A DNA stretch of 64,000 nt from RUG100 sp034927505 (GTDB lineage Bacteria > Bacillota > Clostridia > Peptostreptococcales > Anaerovoracaceae): assembly GCA_034927505.1 (NCBI GenBank), contig JAYFPY010000010.1, positions 92,009-156,008 on the forward strand. Reading direction: 5' to 3'. Below are positions 25,671-33,837 of the stretch, in pieces. Position 1 is the stretch's first letter. Every line of letters starts with the position of its first letter. The position numbers were made by a program, and so were the translations under genes. The notes under the pieces are model-generated. The model ran no database searches and had not been told where the DNA came from. It saw only the letters and a program-made list of their open reading frames with translations.

Positions 25671-27289
25671 ATTGCTCCGGTCTCTTCAAGTCCGAATATC
25701 TTATTGATCTTTACAGTTTCGCCGTCGGCAGCTCTCGTTCCGAATACAAACTGTGATACAGCCTTGTTTTCAGAGGTCAAACTGTTCGAAGCAGCTGCAT
25801 GCACTTTTGGAGATACATCTCCCCTCTTGCCCTTGCAGCGGTCCATCAGGTCCTTCATCTCCGAAGATGTCGGTTTGCCGAACTGACTGCCTATGATCAT
25901 AGCGATCCAGGACACGACTACGCCGGCAAGGAACGCATGTATGCTGGTCGTCGTTTCCAGATCCTTCGCTGTCCAGACAAATGCCGTTACTCCTCCGCAT
26001 ATCATTGATGCACATGATCCTGTTGCATTGGCCTTCTTCCACCAGACAGCGCAGACATAGCTGGGCAGGAATGCCGAAGCCATGACGCTGAAGGCGAATA
26101 TGACAAGTCCGAATATTGCCGGAGGCTGTATTATAGCGATGATTATGCATACGATACCAACTATTACTATAGACGCTCTTGATATCAACACAACTCTCTT
26201 GTCCGGTGCGTTCGGGTTGATCCATCTCTTGTAGAAGTCTACCGATACCAGTGTTCCGACCAGCAGCAGCAGAGCTGCGACTGTACTCATGATAGCAGAC
26301 ATTATTGCTGTCAGCACTACCGCCGAAACTACATCAGGGAACATCATGTCAGCCAGTTTTGGAATAACCAGTTCCTGTGCGCTTCCTTCCAGTCCCGGAA
26401 GAAGAACGATGCCGATCAGTCCCAGGATATACGGCGTAAAGCAGAAGAACTGAGTCCAGATAGTAGCATATACTACCGATGTTTTTGCAGCCTTCGGGCT
26501 CTCCATTGCCATGTGCTTGTTTACACAATGCGGCAGCCCCATATATCCTATGAGATATATCAGTATGGATCCGGCTATCATTCCCACTGCTCCATGATAC
26601 CGTTCATCTTTGCCCCAAACAGACAGATATGTAGGATCGATAGCAGCCAGTTTTTCATTCAATCCCGGCAGTCCTCCGATCTCCACCATTGAGAGTATCA
26701 AAACGCCGATGAGAGCACCTATCATAATAAATCCCTGTATAACATCGGTCCATGCAACGGCAAAATAGCCTCCGATAAATGTGTACAGCAGGATAACGAT
26801 AGCACCTATAGGCAGCCCAATAGCAAGAGGGAAACCGAACAGTGCGACCATAGTCTGGCCTGCCGATAAGAATTGTGCAAGTACATAGCCGCCCAGGCCA
26901 AATACTGCGATAATAATTGCGATTACCTTTACAGGTATTGATTCATACCTCTTTTCAAGATATTCAATAGGTGAAATAGCATCCAGCAGCTGGGACATTC
27001 TTCTCATTCTTCTTCCCAGGATCGACAGGTTGACAAGTCCGCCGCCTGCGTCGCCTACTGCATAGAATACTGCAAACCATCCTACCTGATAAGCATAGGC
27101 AGGACCTCCCATGAACATGTATCCGCTCATGGCTGTCGTCTGGAGAGTCAGCGCTGTTACCAGCGGTCCCATTGCACGTCCGCCCAGCATAAAATCTTCT
27201 GAACTGCTTGCTGCTCTCTTGTTCCAATATATCCCCATACCGATCATTCCAACAAAGTAACATAGAAGTACAATCAACTGAATACTCAT
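25664..27289 (-). CDS. Sodium:solute symporter (SSS family)
   Basis: A 541-residue membrane transporter with about 13 helices of the SSS (PutP/PanF) family, which couples uptake of small organic solutes to sodium. Recognisable parts are the N-terminal YFVGMIGMGIYWNKRA and DFMLGGRAMG, the substrate/Na region SGYMFMGGPAYAYQVGWFA, the long motif GGYFAVAWTDVIQGFIMIG and IMSAIMSTVAALLLLVGT. The pattern is close to pantothenate and related permeases, but the substrate cannot be fixed. Its start overlaps the stop of a 62-residue membrane protein by 4 nt (ATGA), and its end overlaps the downstream unknown gene. Confidence 0.9.
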   Translation of the reverse strand: MSIQLIVLLCYFVGMIGMGIYWNKRAASSSEDFMLGGRAMGPLVTALTLQTTAMSGYMFMGGPAYAYQVGWFAVFYAVGDAGGGLVNLSILGRRMRRMSQLLDAISPIEYLEKRYESIPVKVIAIIIAVFGLGGYVLAQFLSAGQTMVALFGFPLAIGLPIGAIVILLYTFIGGYFAVAWTDVIQGFIMIGALIGVLILSMVEIGGLPGLNEKLAAIDPTYLSVWGKDERYHGAVGMIAGSILIYLIGYMGLPHCVNKHMAMESPKAAKTSVVYATIWTQFFCFTPYILGLIGIVLLPGLEGSAQELVIPKLADMMFPDVVSAVVLTAIMSAIMSTVAALLLLVGTLVSVDFYKRWINPNAPDKRVVLISRASIVIVGIVCIIIAIIQPPAIFGLVIFAFSVMASAFLPSYVCAVWWKKANATGSCASMICGGVTAFVWTAKDLETTTSIHAFLAGVVVSWIAMIIGSQFGKPTSSEMKDLMDRCKGKRGDVSPKVHAAASNSLTSENKAVSQFVFGTRAADGETVKINKIFGLEETGAIC

Positions 27290-27474
27290 TTGGATGCACC
27301 TCCCTGCTGCTGTTCGCGTCCTTTACGTCCTTTGACACTCTGTTCGAATTCCGTGTCATCGACTTTCGCATCCTGCTTTTTCATGATCCCATAGACCACA
27401 AATGCTAATACGATGTAGATGACAGGCCAACTCAGAAATGAAAAAAACGATACGGCCGGCATACCAAAAATCAT
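27286..27474 (-). CDS. Small symporter-accessory membrane protein
   Basis: The 62-residue protein has one long hydrophobic helix (SFLSWPVIYIVLAFVVYGIM) and a charged tail (KKQDAKVDDTEFEQSVKGRK). A gene of this type ahead of an SSS symporter, with a 4-nt overlap, matches the small accessory proteins that travel with these transporters; function as a stabilising subunit is an inference. A strong AGGAGG ribosome site precedes the ATG. Confidence 0.75.
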   Translation of the reverse strand: MIFGMPAVSFFSFLSWPVIYIVLAFVVYGIMKKQDAKVDDTEFEQSVKGRKGREQQQGGASK

Positions 27475-27594
27475 AACGTCCTCCTTTCAGTCATAATAAA
27501 ATACTGTATACAATAATTGTAAATGAATTCTGACTATTTAGGTAGTGTCTGAGCCGTTATTTTAACTAATCTTATACTTCTGTTTACCTTATAT

Positions 27595-29073
27595 TTATTT
27601 AGATTTTTTTCTTCTGCGGCTGAACGCTTCGCGGTAAGCCCCTATCTTGAACCCGGTTTCAGTGCTGTTTCCCGTATACAGCGACACCCATATGAAGATG
27701 ACCGCGTTGGCAAACAGACCCGCTGCGGCACACACACTGGTATCCGTTCCGGATACCTCCGCCAGTCCTAGAAAGCTGATCACGCCTGCAAGGATCCCTG
27801 CGATGGCGCCCTTTGCCGAGGATCGTTTCCAGAGCAGCGCGCCGATCACCGGCACTATCAACTGGGCTGTCCCTCCCGTTGCAAATATAGCCATATCGAA
27901 AATGCTCTTTGGAATCACCATCAATAGTATATACGACAGTACCGAGATCACCAGAACAGTCCATTTGGCTACTGTAACCAGCGATCTTTCCGGTATATTG
28001 CGATTTATATACTTTTTATGGATATCTACCGCGTATATAGTTGCAATGGCGTGTATCTGAGAATTTGCCGTAGAAAAGATAGCCGCCGTTATACCCAGAA
28101 ATATGACTGCTGTCAGTATCGGATGTCCGCTTTTTAACACAAGATCAGCCAGCAGAGCATCCGGATTGTCAGTATGAGGCTCCAGAATGACGCCGGCGCT
28201 TCCGGCAAGGAGAGTCCCTATGAATATCACAGACGAAAGCACCAGCAGAAAAGGCAGAGCTTCGAAGTTCTTTTCACTTTTTGCCGCATAATTCCTGATC
28301 CACATCTGCGGTCCCATAAAAGCTCCCACCGGCACTATCACAAACAGACACAGCCACAGGGCTGTCCGTTCTCCGCTGTTTTTCCCGCTGAGAGATATGT
28401 GAGAAGTATCACCGTTCATCAGAGCGGTATATATTTCTTCCATACCTCCTCCGATCTTGATCAGGAAAATACCCGCAATGAAAATCGTGACTATTATCAA
28501 AGCACCATAGAATATATCTGTCATTGCAACGGCCCGCAGTCCGCCGGCCCATAGATATATGATCAGCACCGCAAAGAAGATCACGCCGCTGACTCTCCAT
28601 GAAATAAACCCGTTAGTAGCTATCTGTATGAGGAATAGGCCGCCGACCATCTGCAGCTGTATGTACAGCATGGTAAACAGAAAAGTGATCCCTGTGACCA
28701 GCAGATCGAGAGCCCTGCTGCCGTATATGTCATGAAAAAAATCCGCGGGGGTAGTATAGTTGTTTATCTTTCCATAATACCATATTCGTCTTCCCACGAA
28801 ATAGAACAGGATGGCAAACAAAGCGTCCCATCCCACAGTTGTCATGTATACAGGGCCCTCTTCATAAAAATATGAAATAGCTCCCATAAATGCAAATGCA
28901 CTCATCCATGTGGCGAACACGGTAGCATACATTGGAAACAGTCCCATCTTCCGACTCTGCAGAAAAAAATCCGCACCGGTAGGTCTGCTTTTTCGCCTTG
29001 CTACTTCCGCAAGAAAAAGAGGCACGAACGTAAACGCGCATATCATCAGAAATATGATCGAACTGTTGTTCAA
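27595..29073 (-). CDS. Sodium:solute symporter (SSS family), second copy
   Basis: A 492-residue SSS transporter, clearly different from its neighbour at 25664. Signatures are DFFLQSRKMGLFPMYATVFA, FAFMGAISYFYEEGPVYMT, GGLRAVAMTDIFYGALIIV and AIFSTANSQIHAIATIY. About 13 hydrophobic segments are visible. The C-terminus is basic (REAFSRRRKKSK). It lies back to back with a histidine kinase gene (78-nt divergent gap), so the two-component system may control it. Substrate unknown. Confidence 0.88.
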   Translation of the reverse strand: MNNSSIIFLMICAFTFVPLFLAEVARRKSRPTGADFFLQSRKMGLFPMYATVFATWMSAFAFMGAISYFYEEGPVYMTTVGWDALFAILFYFVGRRIWYYGKINNYTTPADFFHDIYGSRALDLLVTGITFLFTMLYIQLQMVGGLFLIQIATNGFISWRVSGVIFFAVLIIYLWAGGLRAVAMTDIFYGALIIVTIFIAGIFLIKIGGGMEEIYTALMNGDTSHISLSGKNSGERTALWLCLFVIVPVGAFMGPQMWIRNYAAKSEKNFEALPFLLVLSSVIFIGTLLAGSAGVILEPHTDNPDALLADLVLKSGHPILTAVIFLGITAAIFSTANSQIHAIATIYAVDIHKKYINRNIPERSLVTVAKWTVLVISVLSYILLMVIPKSIFDMAIFATGGTAQLIVPVIGALLWKRSSAKGAIAGILAGVISFLGLAEVSGTDTSVCAAAGLFANAVIFIWVSLYTGNSTETGFKIGAYREAFSRRRKKSK

Positions 29074-29151
29074 AGCAGCACCTCCCTCACAAATATCCTT
29101 TATTCTACCATAAATATGGGCTATAATAAATAACGGAGGATAAAGCCGAAT

Positions 29152-30867
29152 ATGTATTCATCACTGTTACTTGCTTTTGCAGTAGTGACACTTGCAATTT
29201 CACTCATATATTTTTATGTTTTTACCCTTAAACAGGAACGATTCATGCAGTTCTGGGGATTCGCCTGGGTGGCTTATTCGCTGAGCCTGCTGTTTCTGCT
29301 CATTTATCTGGCCCAGTCCAAGCCTCTGTTCCTTGAAATACGTAAACTGATAGACATGTTCAACATCCTGCTCCTGCTTTTCGGAGTATACGCTTTTATA
29401 CACAGAAGGATACCTAATTACTGGTATCGTTTTTCTCTGTATCTGCTGCTGCTTTCGGGCATATGCATGATATACAAATTCGATCTGCTGTCCTTCTATC
29501 TGCCTATCAGTATATATCAGACGGCAATCACCGCAGTTATCTGCTATCACATAATAAAGTACTGGGATCTGCCCAGAATAGAAACCGTGATCGCCATGCT
29601 GGCTTTTGGTATGTGGGGCATCGGCAAGCCGCTGCTGTCCATATACGAGCTGTTTTCCGATTCCACCTATCATATCTACATTACTGAGCTGATACTGTCC
29701 AATATACTGAATTTCTGCATACTGACCGTCTACGCCCAGAGCGCTGCCCGCACTGAAAAGCTGAAAAACCAGCTGTATGAAAACGTAGTCGAAAATGCAA
29801 AAGATGTGATCTTCTATTACAAACTGAAACCTTACAGATGTTTTGAGTATGTCAGTCCGTCTGTCAGGGAGCTTACCGGCTATTCACAGAACAAATTCTA
29901 TGCAGATCCCCGCCAGTTCGTCAATCTTGTCACGCCGGAATACATTGATGAGATAGAAGACGTACTCAGCGGTGATCTTTCCTATGACAAGGGCCATATC
30001 TTCCGCATACTGCGCAGAGGAGGCGACACCTTCTGGGGCGAAATAAATACATCTGTCATACCGGACGAACATGGGGACCCCCTGGCCATCGAATGCATCC
30101 TTCGTGACATTACCGAGCTGAAATCTGTTCAGCTGGAACAGATACGCGCAAAAAAAGACCGCGATCTTCTTCTTTCATATATCTCACATGAGTTGAGGAC
30201 TCCGGTCACCTCCATTGCGGGCTATCTTACAGCACTCAATGATGGTATAATCAAAGGTACAGAAGAAATCCAAGAGGCTATGGAAATAGTCACTTCAAAG
30301 ACCATGACTTTGAAATCCCTCATTGATGATCTGGATCAGCTGTCAAAACTGGAAAGCAACCACTTTTCTTTTGATTTTATGATGTACAATGCGTCGGAAT
30401 TTGCCGAAAACCTTGCCTCCGATATCATGCCTGACATCAAAATGTCCGGGGCCGAGGGCAATATCATAGGCCTTGAGGACATACCCAAAGACCTGAACCT
30501 GATAGCCGATATCGACCGAACCGAACAAGTGCTGGGCAATCTTGTTTCAAATGCAGTCAAATATTCACCGGAAGACACCGGCATTACCATCGTCTTTTCC
30601 ATAGATGAAAAAGAGCGGATGTTCAAGGTCGATGTCACAGACCGGGGTCCGGGCATCGCCGACGACGAAATGACTCATATCTTTGAGAGGTTTTATCGGG
30701 GGCACGATCCCGCAAAGACCGAAAAAAGCGGACGTGGCCTGGGGCTCACTCTCTCCATGGAGATAATCAAAAACCATAAAGGCCTGCTGACTGTGCAGAA
30801 CAACAGCACCGGAGGCAGCACTTTTACCTTTACAATACCGTTATTCAAGGAGGACAACGATGGCTAA
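29152..30867 (+). CDS. Membrane sensor histidine kinase with PAS domain
   Basis: The 571-residue kinase has about seven N-terminal hydrophobic helices (residues 1-200) with hardly any outside loops, so the signal is probably sensed in or near the membrane. A PAS domain follows (about 210-325; FEYVSPSVRELTGYS, ECILRDITELKSV). The dimerisation domain has the phospho-acceptor His346 in SYISHELRTPVTSIAGY, then the ATPase with GNLVSNAVKYSP, DVTDRGPGIADDE and GRGLGLTLSMEII. The stop overlaps the response-regulator start by 8 nt. No ligand can be named. Confidence 0.9.
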   Translation: MYSSLLLAFAVVTLAISLIYFYVFTLKQERFMQFWGFAWVAYSLSLLFLLIYLAQSKPLFLEIRKLIDMFNILLLLFGVYAFIHRRIPNYWYRFSLYLLLLSGICMIYKFDLLSFYLPISIYQTAITAVICYHIIKYWDLPRIETVIAMLAFGMWGIGKPLLSIYELFSDSTYHIYITELILSNILNFCILTVYAQSAARTEKLKNQLYENVVENAKDVIFYYKLKPYRCFEYVSPSVRELTGYSQNKFYADPRQFVNLVTPEYIDEIEDVLSGDLSYDKGHIFRILRRGGDTFWGEINTSVIPDEHGDPLAIECILRDITELKSVQLEQIRAKKDRDLLLSYISHELRTPVTSIAGYLTALNDGIIKGTEEIQEAMEIVTSKTMTLKSLIDDLDQLSKLESNHFSFDFMMYNASEFAENLASDIMPDIKMSGAEGNIIGLEDIPKDLNLIADIDRTEQVLGNLVSNAVKYSPEDTGITIVFSIDEKERMFKVDVTDRGPGIADDEMTHIFERFYRGHDPAKTEKSGRGLGLTLSMEIIKNHKGLLTVQNNSTGGSTFTFTIPLFKEDNDG

Positions 30868-31570
30868 CGAAAAAATCCTCATAGTAGATGATGAAAAGCC
30901 GATAAATAAATTGGTATCCTCATATATTACCAGCGAACACTTTACTGCGCTTTCCGCTTTTACCGGCCGTGAGGCTCTTGATATGGTGAAGAGCGAAAGC
31001 CCGGATCTTATCATTCTAGATGTGATGCTCCCCGATGCCGATGGAACAGCTCTGTGTCTGGACATCAGAAAAATCACTGATGCGCCTATCATCTTCCTCA
31101 GCTGCAAGACCCAGGAGATCGACAAGATCATAGCTCTTTCAGCAGGCGGAGACGATTACATGACGAAGCCCTTCATGCCCGGCGAACTGATAGCACGCAT
31201 AAAGGCTCATCTGCGCAGACGCAACCGTGTAGGCTCCATGGAAAAGCCAAATAAAATATACCGCAGCGATGGACTGGTCGCAGACTTTGACGCCTACGAA
31301 ATCCGCGTCAACGGAAAAGATGTTTCTCTCACGACAAAAGAGCTGGAGATACTGAAACTGCTGGTGGAAAATCCGAGAAAGGTATTCTCTGCAAATCAGA
31401 TATTTGAATCCGTCTGGAAAACCATGTGCATGGAAAACGATGCAAAAACTGTAATGGTATATATCAGCAACATTCGCAAAAAAATAGAATCCGATTCTGA
31501 AAAGCCCAAGTATATAATCAATGTGCGGGGCGTAGGCTACAAGTTCAATCAGCTTCCCTGCGAAGAGTAA
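30860..31570 (+). CDS. OmpR/PhoB-family response regulator
   Basis: The 236-residue regulator has a receiver domain (ILIVDDEKPINKLV; phospho-acceptor Asp54 in LIILDVMLPDADG; FLSCKTQE; DDYMTKPFMPGEL) and a C-terminal winged helix (LTTKELEILKLLVENPRKVF, TVMVYISNIRKKIE, IINVRGVGYKF). In place of the usual Thr/Ser at the switch position it has SCK (FLSCKT), still hydroxylated. Partner of the overlapping kinase. Plausible targets are the divergent symporter gene at 29073 and the convergent small membrane protein. Confidence 0.93.
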   Translation: MANEKILIVDDEKPINKLVSSYITSEHFTALSAFTGREALDMVKSESPDLIILDVMLPDADGTALCLDIRKITDAPIIFLSCKTQEIDKIIALSAGGDDYMTKPFMPGELIARIKAHLRRRNRVGSMEKPNKIYRSDGLVADFDAYEIRVNGKDVSLTTKELEILKLLVENPRKVFSANQIFESVWKTMCMENDAKTVMVYISNIRKKIESDSEKPKYIINVRGVGYKFNQLPCEE

Positions 31571-31775
31571 ATCGGTGCCTTCCCCATCCTGTACGCCATG
31601 CGTAGAACAGCACCGAACACATATACATCCAGCAGCATATGAGATAACCGTAAAGAAAAGGAAACCCAAATATCATCGGATATGTTCTTTTTCCGATGAT
31701 CAGTATTCCGGGAAATTCAATTGCGCAGAATCCTGCGATCAGCAGGATTATTATTACTTTTTTTCTCTTGGTCAT
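31545..31775 (-). CDS. Small two-helix membrane protein, leaderless
   Basis: The 76-residue protein has two hydrophobic helices (VIIILLIAGFCAIEFPGIL and FPFLYGYLICCWMYMCSVLF) and a charged end (AWRTGWGRHRF). This layout recalls the tiny DUF3311-like partners of sodium symporters, though I cannot confirm it. Its 3' end overlaps the end of the response-regulator gene by 26 nt on the opposite strand. There is no ribosome site: TATAAT ends six bases before the ATG, so the mRNA is probably leaderless. Confidence 0.6.
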   Translation of the reverse strand: MTKRKKVIIILLIAGFCAIEFPGILIIGKRTYPMIFGFPFLYGYLICCWMYMCSVLFYAWRTGWGRHRFTLRREAD

Positions 31776-31781
31776 AATTGA

Positions 31782-31809
31782 ATTATATTACATCCACGCA
31801 AAAAGTAAA
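31782..31809 (-). promoter_or_regulatory. Promoter giving a leaderless transcript
   Basis: TTTACT (31804-31809), 16-bp spacer, TATAAT (31782-31787), then six bases to the ATG at 31775. The -35 region overlaps the transglutaminase-gene terminator. Confidence 0.5.
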
Positions 31810-31832
31810 GCCGACCTCGGTAGGTCAGCTTT
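31799..31832 (-). terminator. Terminator of the transglutaminase-like gene
   Basis: AAAGCTGACCT pairs with AGGTCGGCTTT (one mismatch) around a CGGT-type loop on the minus strand, then ACTTTTT. It begins about 34 nt after the stop. Confidence 0.75.
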
Positions 31833-31865
31833 GCCGTTTTTCTCGTGTGAGAATCCTTTACTTTC

Positions 31866-33155
31866 TTAGTAAGTGCCTTTTATTTTACTCAGTTTCTGAG
31901 CTGAATGACTATTTGGGTTCTTTGATTTTGCCACCGTCAGTTTGCCTTTTACGATTTTGATCCCGTAAACATATCCTTTTGATGACTTTCTGATTTTCTT
32001 TACCCTCTTTGTCTTGCTTCCTTTTACTTTGTATATGCCTGTTGCCGTATTGACATATATTCCCTTTTTCCCTTTAGCTATAGTAGGCGTCCAGTTCCAG
32101 TAAGTGCTGTGGCTGCCCCATACATACCATCTGGATTGCGGCAGCTTTATGGTCTTGGTCCTGCCTGAACTGATCGTCTTTCTGATCAGTTTGCCCTTTG
32201 GGCTGACATAGTAGTAATACTTTCCCTGCTTGAACACTCCTGTTTTCACTTTTTTCCAAAATGCATTGTTGTACTTTCCCGATGAACATGCATATGATTT
32301 TGTATTCCAGCTGTGACCCATCGATCTCATTGCAGAATCGCTCTTCATAAAGTACTTGTGGCTTACCCTGCCCATCTTGTCCGATGTAGGATCATCATAG
32401 GTAACATCTATCTGATACCATCTGCCGTTTATCTTGCTCATGTTCCAGATATGGTTCATACTGCTGCTGGCTATATACGTAGTCTCGATCCCCAGCTTGT
32501 TCATTATATACTCATACGCCAGTGCATATGACTGACATACGCCCTTTTTATCCACCAGCACTCCATATGCTGTCTGCTGCATGCTGCACTTCATGTATTT
32601 GGCGTTCAGCACCAGATAATCATGTACCTGCAGTGCTTTCTGCATGTCATTCGATCCCGGTGCTATTGTTTTTATACAATCATTCACAGCCGAATTGAAT
32701 TTCTTTGTTGCAGCGGCGATCTTGCTCCTGCTCATTTTGTATTGAGGATCTATGGTTTTCACATATCCTGAACTTGTCTGTGTCCATCCAACTGTGCTGC
32801 CCACATAAAAGAGCTGCGGATTGGAATTGAGCATGTCCTCGTAAAGACGTTTTACACTGCTTGTGTCAGCCGATACTCTGTACTGGGATATGTCTATCTC
32901 AGCCGGCTGTCCATTCTGTATCATGGAAGCCAGATATCCTGCAGCTGATCCGCTGCTTTTGGCAGTGGCCTTTACCGTTGCTGTTTTACACGTTTTTTCA
33001 TTTTTTACTACATTGTCATCCTGTACAGGCTCTGTTTCTATTGTCTGTTTCTCATTATCTGTCAATGATGTTCCTGCAAAAGCTGCGGGCGTCATCGTTA
33101 TAACAAGAGTCACTATAAGAACAACAACAGTCATCTTCCTTACTACACTCAACAT
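31866..33155 (-). CDS. Secreted transglutaminase-like (cysteine protease fold) protein under tandem c-di-GMP riboswitches
   Basis: The 429-residue protein has a signal peptide (MTVVVLIVTLVITMTPAAFA). The transglutaminase core holds the catalytic Cys in KKGVCQSYALAYEYIM, His in SSSMNHIWNMSKING and Asp in WYQIDVTYDDPTSD, so the triad is complete. The N-terminal 100 residues resemble the helical lead-in of clostridial transglutaminase-like proteins (NPQLFYVGS). The last 150 residues are short Tyr/Gly/Lys repeats (GKYYYYVSPKGKL, GIYVNTATGIYKVKG) resembling propeller blades or a wall-binding module. It may cleave or cross-link surface proteins; substrate unknown. A ~500-nt leader with two GEMM aptamers precedes it. 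Confidence 0.82.
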   Translation of the reverse strand: MLSVVRKMTVVVLIVTLVITMTPAAFAGTSLTDNEKQTIETEPVQDDNVVKNEKTCKTATVKATAKSSGSAAGYLASMIQNGQPAEIDISQYRVSADTSSVKRLYEDMLNSNPQLFYVGSTVGWTQTSSGYVKTIDPQYKMSRSKIAAATKKFNSAVNDCIKTIAPGSNDMQKALQVHDYLVLNAKYMKCSMQQTAYGVLVDKKGVCQSYALAYEYIMNKLGIETTYIASSSMNHIWNMSKINGRWYQIDVTYDDPTSDKMGRVSHKYFMKSDSAMRSMGHSWNTKSYACSSGKYNNAFWKKVKTGVFKQGKYYYYVSPKGKLIRKTISSGRTKTIKLPQSRWYVWGSHSTYWNWTPTIAKGKKGIYVNTATGIYKVKGSKTKRVKKIRKSSKGYVYGIKIVKGKLTVAKSKNPNSHSAQKLSKIKGTY

Positions 33156-33251
33156 TTTTAATCACCCTATCCCATGACGCCCTGCGGCGTCAGCATGATT
33201 TTCCCATGAAAAATTGCCTCATACATATGAGCAAAGACAACTTGCATCAAT

Positions 33252-33346
33252 TTGCAACCGGCTGTCTTTTCAATGCTGTCCCCGAAACAGCTCTGATTAA
33301 GACCCTTGGCTTTGCGTCCCGACCTTTCGACCGGTTTGCCGACTAT
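33252..33346 (-). ncRNA. c-di-GMP-I (GEMM-I) riboswitch, gene-proximal copy
   Basis: The minus strand has the GEMM-I core: GGCAAACC, a P2 stem closed by a GAAA tetraloop (GGTCGAAAGGTC), the invariant GGGACGCAAAGCC, a GGGTCTTA-type tetraloop receptor and the closing GCCGGTTGC. G precedes ACGCAAAGCC, which fits c-di-GMP rather than cGAMP specificity. About 95 nt separate it from the ATG. In that stretch a TGACGCC/GGCGTCA hairpin lies just ahead of the AGGGTGA ribosome site, and a weak CTCAT/ATGAG stem precedes TTTTT. Confidence 0.9.
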
Positions 33347-33458
33347 TTGTTTTTCTGTGCTTTGTATAAATGGGACATTGACGATCCGTTCCCTACAAAC
33401 GATGCCCCAACATCGCACTTTCACACGTTCTCTGATCCGTACCTTTTCGATCCCGATA

Positions 33459-33496
33459 ATAAAAATACCCTTCGCAGTTCACACCTGCCAAGGGTA
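33459..33496 (-). terminator. Intrinsic terminator in the expression platform of the distal riboswitch
   Basis: TACCCTTGGCAG pairs with CTGCGAAGGGTA (one mismatch) around a 7-nt loop on the minus strand, followed by TTTTTATT. It sits between the two aptamers, about 40 nt after the first one, so the first riboswitch probably controls elongation into the second. Confidence 0.82.
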
Positions 33497-33534
33497 GATA
33501 TATCATCAATCAAAATAAATATATCATCAATCAG

Positions 33535-33628
33535 TGCAACCGGCTGTCATATCATTGCCATCCCCGAAACGGCTATGATGAAGACCCTTGGCTTTGCGTC
33601 CCGATCTTTCGACCGGTTTGCCTATGTA
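33535..33628 (-). ncRNA. c-di-GMP-I (GEMM-I) riboswitch, promoter-proximal copy
   Basis: Nearly identical to the other copy: GGCAAACCGGTCGAAAGATC, GGGACGCAAAGCCAAGGG, TCTTCATC as receptor strand, a variable P3 arm with GTTTCGGGGATGGC, and GCCGGTTGC. The linker to the terminator carries two copies of ATATATCATCAATCA in direct orientation. Confidence 0.92.
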
Positions 33629-33670
33629 TTTATATCATTTCTGTAAGGAATTTCCCCTCCTCACGCTTAC

Positions 33671-33699
33671 ATAATATACCCCTGTTAAGATATTGTCAA
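33671..33699 (-). promoter_or_regulatory. Promoter of the riboswitch-transglutaminase transcript
   Basis: TTGACA (33694-33699), 17-bp spacer, TATTAT (33671-33676). The predicted 5' end forms a TGTAAG/CTTACA hairpin ahead of the first aptamer. The leader to the ATG would be about 510 nt. Confidence 0.85.
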
Positions 33700-33773
33700 G
33701 TACTTTTAAAATAAATCGCGTATTTTAGTGCTTACATTCTATCAAATGATCCTGTGATCTCTTTTCCTCGATC

Positions 33774-33802
33774 AAAAACGCGGCAGATATCGATCTGCCG
33801 CG
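33774..33802 (-). terminator. Terminator of pnp
   Basis: A 10-bp perfect stem, CGCGGCAGAT with ATCTGCCGCG, and TTTTTG on the minus strand, 36 nt after the pnp stop. Confidence 0.9.
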
Positions 33803-33837
33803 CCCTTTAATACTTGATTCTCTTATTCTGTCGTTTC

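Noticed and set aside
33206..33646. Plus-strand 146-codon frame with an internal peptide repeat (KTLGFASR..FDRFA)
   Set aside because: The repeat is the antisense of the two riboswitch aptamers; no ribosome site and the RNA signatures explain the conservation.
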